Of a stretch of DNA of 64,000 nt, positions 42,970 to 49,792 are shown piece after piece (positions within the stretch are counted from its first letter, which is position 1; every line of letters begins with the position of its first letter). The translations under genes and the position numbers were made by a program. Location of the stretch: the NCBI RefSeq assembly GCF_029223285.1, contig NZ_JARHUJ010000005.1, positions 1-64,000 of the forward strand, read 5' to 3'. This DNA is from Paraflavitalea sp. CAU 1676 (GTDB taxonomy: Bacteria; Bacteroidota; Bacteroidia; Chitinophagales; Chitinophagaceae). The notes under the pieces are model-generated. The model saw only the letters and a program-made list of their open reading frames with translations. It did no database searches and was not told the DNA's origin.

Positions 42970-43695
42970 CTATACTTTCGTGATCACATAATACATCTTC
43001 CCCATCGGTATCACCCGCTTCACGACTTTGCCGGTAGCTTTCTCGATCCAGGCCATCGCATCCGGCGCCACGCCGGCATTGCCCGTGCGGGCTACATAGC
43101 ACTGAACGGTACCGCCCCCGGCCAGGCCCAGCATATCTTCTCCCACATACTCCACCTGCCAGGGGTCCATGCCATTGCGCTCGAAGGTGTAAACATTCAG
43201 CCGGGCATTGAAACCCTTTTTATAAGGCAGCAGGCCGATCAGGTACTCGAGCAGGTTCGAGTCGAAATAACCCTCCTCCATACGGTGCAGCGTATCTATG
43301 AGATGGCCGCCCTTGTCGGCAACGGCATATACTTCCCGGGCGGCAAAGCGAAGGTCCATCTTCATGAAATGAGGGGTTGTCACCATCCGCATCCGCACCG
43401 GCGCCAGCGTCTTCAAATCCGCGATCGTCGAGTCGAGCAGGGTACGCCCATCGGGCAAGTGGAACTGCTGGGTTACAATCACCCAGCCCTTGTCGGGGTT
43501 CACCGACACCGTATTGCGGCAGGTAAACTCGGTCAATACCTTGCCGGTTGAATCGGTAGTCGCTATCTTGTAGAGGGTAACAGTGGGCTTGATGAGCTCG
43601 TACCGGATCGTAGGGTCACCGGCTTTCAGCAGCGATTGGCAATGGCTGATATGCGTAAGCAATAAGGTCATCGCGAGTAAAAGGAACCTGTCCAT
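42970..43695 (-). CDS. Secreted hypothetical protein, DUF3108-like
   Basis: A 241-residue exported protein; ATG 43695 gives a good signal peptide (MDRFLLLAMTLLLTHISHCQ), whereas the longer frame adds 12 residues in front. The mature part is strand-rich (VNPDKGWVIVTQQFHLPDGR, LNVYTFERNGMDPWQVEYVG, 'GTVQCYVAR...AWIEKATGKVVK'). The layout is similar to DUF3108-type periplasmic proteins, a tentative match. It is monocistronic. Confidence 0.7.
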   Translation of the reverse strand: MDRFLLLAMTLLLTHISHCQSLLKAGDPTIRYELIKPTVTLYKIATTDSTGKVLTEFTCRNTVSVNPDKGWVIVTQQFHLPDGRTLLDSTIADLKTLAPVRMRMVTTPHFMKMDLRFAAREVYAVADKGGHLIDTLHRMEEGYFDSNLLEYLIGLLPYKKGFNARLNVYTFERNGMDPWQVEYVGEDMLGLAGGGTVQCYVARTGNAGVAPDAMAWIEKATGKVVKRVIPMGKMYYVITKV

Positions 43696-43863
43696 GTGGA
43701 ATGTTTTAGAACCCAAAATTGGCGCCCGCAAAAACGTCCGGCAAACACATTCAATTAATAAGGGCGGAAATTCAACGGCCCGGCCGATTGATTAAACCGA
43801 TCCATCCGTTGAACAAAACAGTACAATGATTGAATCCATTCGTAAGCATCCGGCCGGGGCCGC

Positions 43864-43871
43864 TAAATTTG
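43864..43871 (+). promoter_or_regulatory. Promoter -7 box of the first LytS/LytTR pair
   Basis: TAAATTTG, 7 bp before the ATG at 43879, implying a very short leader. No -33 element at the right distance. Confidence 0.4.
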
Positions 43872-43878
43872 ACATCGT

Positions 43879-44910
43879 ATGAAACCAGTCAGCCACAAGG
43901 CCAATATGATAAGGATGCAGGTGATCATCTGGACCTGCTTTGCCGTGATCATCTTCGCCATGTATTACCACGAAAAACAGGAGATACTGCAGGGCGTCAT
44001 CCGGGCAGTATGTTACACCGTCTATTTTGCATCGATCATGTATGCGAATTCGCTTTGGCTGGTACCAGTGTTCTACCGCCGCCGGCGGAAACTATTATAT
44101 GTACTGCTGGTCATTTTGCTGCTGGCTGGCGTTACCATGGCCGAGATCTTTACGGAGCTGTTCGCACAGCAGTATATTTATGGCGCAGCGGAGGAAAAGC
44201 TCAGCGATGTAAAGCCCCGGGTGTATATGGGCCTCTTCTTTCTCAACCTGCTGATATTCCTGTTCAGTCTGCCCCTGCGCCTGGCCTTCGATTACTTCAC
44301 CATGCGCAAACAGCAGGAGCAATTACAACGCCGTACGGCCGAGGCCGAGCTCAACCTGCTCAAAGCACAGGTGCAGCCCCACTTCCTGTTCAATACCCTC
44401 AACAATATCTACTTCGTGGCGCAGCGCGAATCGCCCTCCACCGCCATCCTGCTCGAAAGGCTCTCCAACATCATGCGTTATTTTGTCGATGAAGGCCCGA
44501 AGGAAAAGATCGGGCTCGACCGGGAGATCGATTTTATCCGCGACTATATACACCTCGAAAAAATGCGCATGCGGCATCCGCTGGAGACCAGGTTTCACGT
44601 TGCCGGTGAGGTGGAGGGTATTAGCATTCCTCCCATGTTATTGATACCTTTGGTAGAGAATGTGTTCAAGCACGGTATCAATAAACGGAGTGAAGAAAAT
44701 ATCCTGGCCATCAAAATAACGGTCGATGCAAAGCGGCTTGATCTGTTGGTGGTCAACCGCCTCCTCGAAGAAATGGAAGCATCGCAGCCTGGTGGTAACG
44801 GACTACCCAACCTTCGCTCCCGCCTGCATTTATTGTTTGGCAATGATTATACGCTCGAAACCGAAAAGAAAGATGGCATGTTTATGGCCCACTTAAATAT
44901 TCCCCTGTGA
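43879..44910 (+). CDS. LytS/YehU-type sensor histidine kinase (copy 1)
   Basis: A 343-residue membrane kinase. Four membrane segments lie in residues 10-135, followed by a short coiled region and the His_kinase domain. His168 in QVQPHFLFNTLNNIYFVA is the phospho-acceptor. 'IPPMLLIPLVENVFKHGINK' is the N box, and 'GGNGLPNLRSRLHLLFGNDY' the G region. It overlaps the response regulator by 4 bp. The protein has exactly the same length and the same His position as the kinase at 46302, so the two pairs are paralogues. The signal is unknown. Confidence 0.93.
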   Translation: MKPVSHKANMIRMQVIIWTCFAVIIFAMYYHEKQEILQGVIRAVCYTVYFASIMYANSLWLVPVFYRRRRKLLYVLLVILLLAGVTMAEIFTELFAQQYIYGAAEEKLSDVKPRVYMGLFFLNLLIFLFSLPLRLAFDYFTMRKQQEQLQRRTAEAELNLLKAQVQPHFLFNTLNNIYFVAQRESPSTAILLERLSNIMRYFVDEGPKEKIGLDREIDFIRDYIHLEKMRMRHPLETRFHVAGEVEGISIPPMLLIPLVENVFKHGINKRSEENILAIKITVDAKRLDLLVVNRLLEEMEASQPGGNGLPNLRSRLHLLFGNDYTLETEKKDGMFMAHLNIPL

Positions 44911-45623
44911 GTAATATAACCTGTCTCATAGTAGATGATGAGCCCAATGCGGTACAGTTGCTGGAAGACCACATCCGCAAAGTGCCCTTCCTGCAATTGA
45001 AGGCAAAATGCTTCGATGCCTTTGAGGTGTTGGAGTTTCTCAAAACCGATAGCGTGCACCTCATCTTTATGGATATCAACATGCCCCAGTTATCGGGCAT
45101 GGACCTCGCCGCCATGCTGCCCAAAGAACAGCACATCATCTTCAGCACTGCTTATGCCAATTACGCCCTGGAAGGGTATGAATACAACGCGGTAGATTAC
45201 CTGCTGAAACCCATCACCTTCAAACGCTTCATGCAGGCCGTCGCTAAAGCTCAGTCACTGCTGCAGCCTGTGAAGTCCGATCCGCTTCCGCCATCGGCCA
45301 CACCAGCTGCCGCTTATATCTTCGTCAAGTCGGGCAAGCAACTCGTTAAAGTAGAATACGAGAAGATACTCTACCTCGAGGCACTCAAAGAGTACGTGAA
45401 CGTGGTAACGGCCGGCAGCAAGATGCTGATCTATAAACGGATGAAAGAACTGGAAGAACAACTGCCCGCCAATTTTATCCGCATCCACAATTCCTACATC
45501 GTCAACATCGACCATATACAACACATAGCCGATAATCAGGTGGTGATCGACAAGGTGAAACTCCCTGTAAGCGCTTCCTACCGGGAAGCATTTCTCCACC
45601 TGGTTAATAAAAGATTATTATAA
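44907..45623 (+). CDS. LytTR response regulator (copy 1)
   Basis: A 238-residue regulator with an N-terminal receiver domain (phospho-acceptor Asp56 in FMDINMP, acidic pair Asp10/Asp11, Lys in LLKPI) and a C-terminal LytTR DNA-binding domain (about 135-238; 'FVKSGKQLVKVEYEKILYLE', 'IRIHNSYIVNIDHI'). It starts at GTG within the last codons of the kinase, so translation is coupled. Targets are unknown; this class often autoregulates or controls adjacent membrane genes. Confidence 0.93.
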   Translation: MSNITCLIVDDEPNAVQLLEDHIRKVPFLQLKAKCFDAFEVLEFLKTDSVHLIFMDINMPQLSGMDLAAMLPKEQHIIFSTAYANYALEGYEYNAVDYLLKPITFKRFMQAVAKAQSLLQPVKSDPLPPSATPAAAYIFVKSGKQLVKVEYEKILYLEALKEYVNVVTAGSKMLIYKRMKELEEQLPANFIRIHNSYIVNIDHIQHIADNQVVIDKVKLPVSASYREAFLHLVNKRLL

Positions 45624-45624
45624 A

Positions 45625-45658
45625 ACCCGCCAGGCCTTCCCAAGGCACACTGGCGGGT
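45625..45658. terminator. Hairpin after the first LytTR gene
   Basis: ACCCGCCAG (45625-45633) / CTGGCGGGT (45650-45658), 9-bp stem with a 16-base interior. Weak T-tract; it may serve the convergent NTF2 gene too. Confidence 0.55.
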
Positions 45659-45682
45659 ATACTGTTTCATGGCTATCCTTTC

Positions 45683-46102
45683 CTATTTCTGGCGGGAAAA
45701 TATCTTACTCACGATCTTCCATTCGCCCCCGATCTTCAGCAGGTTCATATAATCATACATGATCGCCTGGCCGGTCTCTAATTTGATCTTGGCCTGTGCC
45801 GCTGTGCCTTCGATGTTCAGACTCAGGAGCTCGACCTTTCTGTCGGGTTTGCTCGTGTTGGCTTTAATGCGTGCCAGGAAATCGGCAATGGGCACATCCT
45901 TGTATTCGCCGGTCTGGAAGTCGACGTATTTCATACTGGCCGATGGGTGGAAGGCCTTCTCCATCCGGTTGCCATCGCCGCTCATATAGTTCTCCAGGCA
46001 GGCTTTAACACCGGCTTCTTCCGGATTTGTTTGTGCCAGCGAATGGATCGGGTTGATAAAAATGGCTGCCATCAGCAGCAAGGTTGATAAAATGCATTTC
46101 AT
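45683..46102 (-). CDS. Secreted NTF2-like (lumazine-binding-type) protein
   Basis: A 139-residue protein with a signal peptide (1-23, SLAQT) and an NTF2-like fold: 'CLENYMSGDGNRMEKAFHPS', 'MKYVDFQTGEYKDVPIADFL' and 'YDYMNLLKIGGEWKIVSKIF', as in the putative lumazine-binding group often found in Bacteroidota. It lies between the two LytS/LytTR pairs on the opposite strand. The substrate is unknown. Confidence 0.82.
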   Translation of the reverse strand: MKCILSTLLLMAAIFINPIHSLAQTNPEEAGVKACLENYMSGDGNRMEKAFHPSASMKYVDFQTGEYKDVPIADFLARIKANTSKPDRKVELLSLNIEGTAAQAKIKLETGQAIMYDYMNLLKIGGEWKIVSKIFSRQK

Positions 46103-46301
46103 AATTGGAAGTATTAAGCATTAACAGATTTTGGTAAAACAATATTACCACACCCTGCTACTGGCAAAAAAGACGTTCGCTGCACACTGCCATTTTTTCG
46201 ACCATTCGCGCCAGCCGGAAAACGTCGAAAAACAACGGCCACCCGTCGAAGGCCGTCCCGGATAATAGTCCGTTTGCCGCAATTTGCGTACTTTGATACA
46301 T

Positions 46302-47333
46302 ATGACCGTGCCGGCAATAGATAAAGCATTAAGGAGAAGACTGCTGCGCGTACAGGCAGCCGTGTGGGTATTGTTCTATATATTCCTCATCCTATACTCC
46401 ATTCAGAAATGGGAGCAGCCGATATTCGGTGTATTATCGGTATCCATTGCCACCATCACTTATCTGCTGGCAGTATACGGCAATGCAGCCTGGCTGATAC
46501 CCCGGTACTACAAAACCGATCGTAAACCCCTTTATTTCCTCATCAGTACCCTATTCGTTGGTGCATTGGTAGTCGCGCGCATGTATGCGGAGCAACAGGC
46601 ATTGAAGCCGATTCATTCCACATTTTACGATTGGCGCTTGCCCCACTTCTCCTTTGTATTCATCACCAACTTCCTTGCATTCCTGTTTGGCGCTCTACTG
46701 AGCATCACCATCGATTACCTGCACCTGTTGCGCAAACAGGAGGAGATGAAGCACCAGCAGCTGGCATCCGAGCTCAATTTGCTGAAGGCACAGGTGCAGC
46801 CCCATTTCCTGTTCAATACGCTGAATAATATTTACTACCTGGCTTATACCAAAAATGAAAAGACGGCCGAAGTGGTGGCGCGCCTTTCCGATATCATGCG
46901 GTATTTTGTAGATGAGGCACCTATGGAACGCGTACCACTCCGTAACGAGATCGGGTTTCTGAAGAACTATATCGAGCTGGAACAGATACGCATGCTGCAC
47001 AAAGCCACACTTACCTTCGATCCCGACGGCGTCAATGATTCCCTGCTGATACCGCCCATGCTCCTGATTCCGCTGGTGGAAAATATCTTTAAGCACGGCA
47101 TCGATAAGGCGGTAACGCAGAACGAGGTATCGATCACCCTGGAGCAGCACGATGGATACCTGCACTTTATAACCGGCAACAGTCACCACCAGCAGGAACA
47201 CAATGGCAAGGGTGGGGTAGGGCTCACCAACCTGCGCAAACGGCTCACCATCTTATTTGGAAATGACTTTACTTTGAGTACCGAAAAAACAGATCATTGC
47301 TATAAAGCCATCCTTAAATTTCCGGTAGCATGA
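46302..47333 (+). CDS. LytS/YehU-type sensor histidine kinase (copy 2)
   Basis: A 343-residue paralogue of the kinase at 43879. ATG 46302 (MTVPAIDKALRRRLLRV) is chosen over an upstream TTG at 46284: it gives the same length as copy 1 and puts the phospho-acceptor at His168 (QVQPHFLFNTLNNIYYLA) in both. Four membrane segments (about 15-140) differ clearly from copy 1, while the kinase core is close ('IPPMLLIPLVENIFKHGIDK'). TACTTTG (46289-46295) is a one-base-short -7 box 6 bp before the start. It overlaps its regulator by 4 bp. Confidence 0.93.
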   Translation: MTVPAIDKALRRRLLRVQAAVWVLFYIFLILYSIQKWEQPIFGVLSVSIATITYLLAVYGNAAWLIPRYYKTDRKPLYFLISTLFVGALVVARMYAEQQALKPIHSTFYDWRLPHFSFVFITNFLAFLFGALLSITIDYLHLLRKQEEMKHQQLASELNLLKAQVQPHFLFNTLNNIYYLAYTKNEKTAEVVARLSDIMRYFVDEAPMERVPLRNEIGFLKNYIELEQIRMLHKATLTFDPDGVNDSLLIPPMLLIPLVENIFKHGIDKAVTQNEVSITLEQHDGYLHFITGNSHHQQEHNGKGGVGLTNLRKRLTILFGNDFTLSTEKTDHCYKAILKFPVA

Positions 47334-48034
47334 CGATCAACTGCCTGGTCATAGACGATGAACCCTTTGCGGTGAACTTGCTGGAAGAATACATCAGCCA
47401 GGTGCCTTACCTCCATTTGCAGCACAAATGCTACAATGCACTGGAGGCATTGAGTTACCTAAAGGAGGCGAAACCCGATCTCATCTTCCTCGATATCAAT
47501 ATGCCGCACCTGTCGGGCATGCAGCTGGTATCGCTGCTGCCGCCCGATCAGCCATTTATCTTCACAACTGCCTACTCCGAATTTGCCGTCGACAGCTACG
47601 AAAAGAATGCGGTCGATTACCTGCTAAAGCCCATCACCTTCGAGCGTTTTCTGTTGGCCATCAATAAGGTCGTGAAGTCGGGGGCAACGCCTGCCGCGGC
47701 TGCAGATCCGGCCAACAGCTCCCGGAAATTGTTCCTGAAAACCGGCAAGGCCATCGTGCAAGTGGAATACGACGATGTGTTGTTGATAGAAGGACTTAAA
47801 GATTATGTGATCTTTCACACGAAGGAAGCAAAGCATGTGGTGTACAAACGGATGAAGGAATTGGAAGAAACACTACCGGCGCATTTTTCGAGGGTGCACC
47901 TATCCTATATCGTTAACCGGCATCATATACGCCGCATAGAAGACAATCATGTGTTCGTAGGTACGGAGCGGATACCGGTCAGCGAAAAATACCGGGATGC
48001 ATTTTTATCGTGTATCAATAAGGGTCTTTTGTAG
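47330..48034 (+). CDS. LytTR response regulator (copy 2)
   Basis: A 234-residue regulator: receiver domain with Asp55 in FLDINMP, acidic Asp9/Asp10 and Lys in LLKPI, then a LytTR domain (about 130-234; 'FLKTGKAIVQVEYDDVLLIE', 'SRVHLSYIVNRHHI'). Start ATG overlaps the kinase stop. It is clearly paralogous to the regulator at 44907; divergence in the DNA-binding part suggests different target sites. Confidence 0.93.
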   Translation: MTINCLVIDDEPFAVNLLEEYISQVPYLHLQHKCYNALEALSYLKEAKPDLIFLDINMPHLSGMQLVSLLPPDQPFIFTTAYSEFAVDSYEKNAVDYLLKPITFERFLLAINKVVKSGATPAAAADPANSSRKLFLKTGKAIVQVEYDDVLLIEGLKDYVIFHTKEAKHVVYKRMKELEETLPAHFSRVHLSYIVNRHHIRRIEDNHVFVGTERIPVSEKYRDAFLSCINKGLL

Positions 48035-48151
48035 GTAAGAGTAATGCATTGATACGCAGTATACAGTTGTCCGCAGTCAATACAGCTCCTGCACGGCCGC
48101 ACCAGCGCCGCTTACACCGTTTTACGTTAAATTCATAGTAAATCGATCAGT

Positions 48152-48628
48152 ATGAAAGCATGGACCATCCTGTACATGGTACTGCTGGCTGCCTGCAGTC
48201 AGTTACCGCCTTCCGATGCCACACCAAATGCCGTCAGCCTTACCCGGGAAGAAGTGGCCGCCTTCGTTGGTCATTACGATAGCTCCTGGAATACGAAGAA
48301 TGTGGCGGCCATGGAGAGTATCTATGGCAAGTCCTTTGTGTACTTCACATCGGTGGGCGGAACCAGCACCAGGGCCCAGAACCTCGAAGTGCTGGGGGCG
48401 GACTATTACAAAGTGCTGAAGGCCGACCGGTCCGAGCTGGAGATCATCATCGATGGCAATACGGCCATCGTCAGCTCGCGTTGGCGCGGCAACGGTATCT
48501 GGAAAGACACGACCTTCAACGACAACCAGCGCTGTGGGCTGGTGATCCAGAAGCAAAATGGTCAGCTGAAGTTGTTGTCCGAGCACTGTGTCGAGATCCA
48601 GGGCGATACAGCCCGGGCGGCCGATTAA
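48152..48628 (+). CDS. SnoaL/DUF4440-like lipoprotein
   Basis: A 158-residue lipoprotein (MVLLAACSQ, Cys15) with an NTF2/SnoaL-like fold ('VGHYDSSWNTKNVAAMESIY', 'VYFTSVGG', 'AIVSSRWRGNGIWKDTTFND'). The family includes small-molecule binding proteins and rare enzymes. It is monocistronic, downstream of the second LytTR gene but 117 bp away. Confidence 0.8.
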   Translation: MKAWTILYMVLLAACSQLPPSDATPNAVSLTREEVAAFVGHYDSSWNTKNVAAMESIYGKSFVYFTSVGGTSTRAQNLEVLGADYYKVLKADRSELEIIIDGNTAIVSSRWRGNGIWKDTTFNDNQRCGLVIQKQNGQLKLLSEHCVEIQGDTARAAD

Positions 48629-48656
48629 ACCGAAGGCCCCTGCTGAAATGCTTAGA

Positions 48657-48697
48657 ATCACACTGAAGGTCTCGCCTGAGAACATACGTATCCTACC
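48657..48697 (-). pseudogene. Decayed duplicate of the 3' end of the monooxygenase gene
   Basis: This stretch is about 70% identical to positions 48725-48765, the 3' end of the neighbouring gene. Read on the minus strand it encodes GYVCSQARPSV and a stop, mirroring TYVFQAGPSV and stop in the intact gene. No 5' part remains beyond possible weak similarity, so it is a remnant of a partial tandem duplication. Confidence 0.5.
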
Positions 48698-48724
48698 GAA
48701 ACCCGGCGCTGAAAGACTTTTGCA

Positions 48725-49045
48725 TCACACCGAGGGACCGGCCTGAAAAACATAGGTATCACAGTGTATAACCTGCGGTTCAAATTCCAGCAGGTATTTT
48801 TTGTCTTCCTCATAGTAGCGCGCTTTTTCCAGCTCATCACCGGCAAAAGCACGGATGCTGTCGTAGCTGTCCCACCACGAAACGGTCCAGATATGAGTAA
48901 TGTCGCCTTCTGTTCTTTGCCAGATATGAGCGCCCCGGTTGCCGGGCGTAGATAAATAGTCGGGGATTCCGGTGTCGATAACGTATTGGCGATAAACGTC
49001 GGCGTCGGCGGTGCGGGTGCGGCCGTGCCAGATGCGGGTGATCAT
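48725..49045 (-). CDS. Antibiotic-biosynthesis-monooxygenase-like (ABM) protein
   Basis: A 106-residue single ferredoxin-like domain: 'MITRIWHGRTRTADADVYRQ', 'GNRGAHIWQRTEGDITHIWT' and 'SWWDSYDSIRAFAG'. This fits the ABM/dimeric alpha-beta barrel group; members oxidise quinones or bind haem, but many have no known activity. No signal peptide. Its 3' end is duplicated downstream. Confidence 0.8.
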   Translation of the reverse strand: MITRIWHGRTRTADADVYRQYVIDTGIPDYLSTPGNRGAHIWQRTEGDITHIWTVSWWDSYDSIRAFAGDELEKARYYEEDKKYLLEFEPQVIHCDTYVFQAGPSV

Positions 49046-49180
49046 AGTTAGTTATTTGTTTTTAATGGCTGATAGCCCCTTAACACGGCGCCGGACGGCC
49101 GGGTTCGATCAAGTGCCGGCTTTTTTATGAAAAGCCTTTTACGCCGCCCGGATGCAGCTTTCCAGCGCTCTTACGTTCTC

Positions 49181-49313
49181 TCCGCCTGCCTCCCAATGCC
49201 CATTTCCTGTATTCCCTCGGTGCCTCAGTTGTCCCGACGCATGTCGGGAATGTCTCGCTGCCTCGCTGCCTTTCTTCCCTCGTTGCCTGGTTGCCTCAGT
49301 TGCCTGGATGCCT
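49181..49313. repeat. 8-10 bp degenerate TGCCT repeat with embedded palindrome
   Basis: The gap between the monooxygenase gene and the 49381 gene (about 335 bp) holds a chain of units such as CCTCGCTG, CCTTTCTT, CCCTCGTT, GCCTGGTT and GCCTGGAT at about 8-bp spacing. Within it TCCCGAC-GCAT-GTCGGGA (49232-49249) is a perfect 7-bp inverted repeat. A weak terminator-like hairpin (GCCGG/CCGGC plus TTTTTT) is at 49098-49126. No gene is evident. Confidence 0.7.
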
Positions 49314-49380
49314 TTTCTTAACATTTATCAATGAAACGGCTTCCCCGATCAGGTACCTTTAGGTATTAAAAACCTGCTAT

Positions 49381-49791
49381 ATGTCAGAAATGTCAAGGCT
49401 TCTCTGCGGCATCATCTTCATCACGGTACCCTCCATCGAATTCGGTGGTGCCTTCCTGTTGCGCGTACTGTCGGGGAGGATGGATGGCCTCGGCCTTACC
49501 CCCTTTCAAAAGTCGATGTTCCGGGCAGGCCATGCGCACGCCGGCGTCATCGTGATCCTGTCGCTCATCGGAGAAGTGTTGTGCGATTATGCCACGCTGC
49601 CCATCAACTGGCTGTGGCTGGTGCGCATCGGCATGCCGCTGTCGGCCATCCTGATCAGTGGAGGATTTTTCGCCGCGGCAGCCGGTAAGGGAAGAACAAC
49701 ACCCAACGCATGGATCCGTATGCTCTACATAGGTGCCTTGCTGCTGGCTGTTTCGATGATAACGTTGGGGGTGGGGTTGATCAACAGCTAA
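49381..49791 (+). CDS. Hypothetical four-helix membrane protein
   Basis: A 136-residue membrane protein with segments at about 8-28, 56-74, 80-100 and 112-132. The conserved-looking 'MFRAGHAHAGVIVILSL' (about 46-62) holds two histidines in a membrane helix and occurs, from memory, in proteins of several phyla without a known function. TACCTTTA (49354-49361) may be a variant -7 box. It converges with the T9SS giant 1 bp away. Confidence 0.72.
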   Translation: MSEMSRLLCGIIFITVPSIEFGGAFLLRVLSGRMDGLGLTPFQKSMFRAGHAHAGVIVILSLIGEVLCDYATLPINWLWLVRIGMPLSAILISGGFFAAAAGKGRTTPNAWIRMLYIGALLLAVSMITLGVGLINS

Positions 49792-49792
49792 C

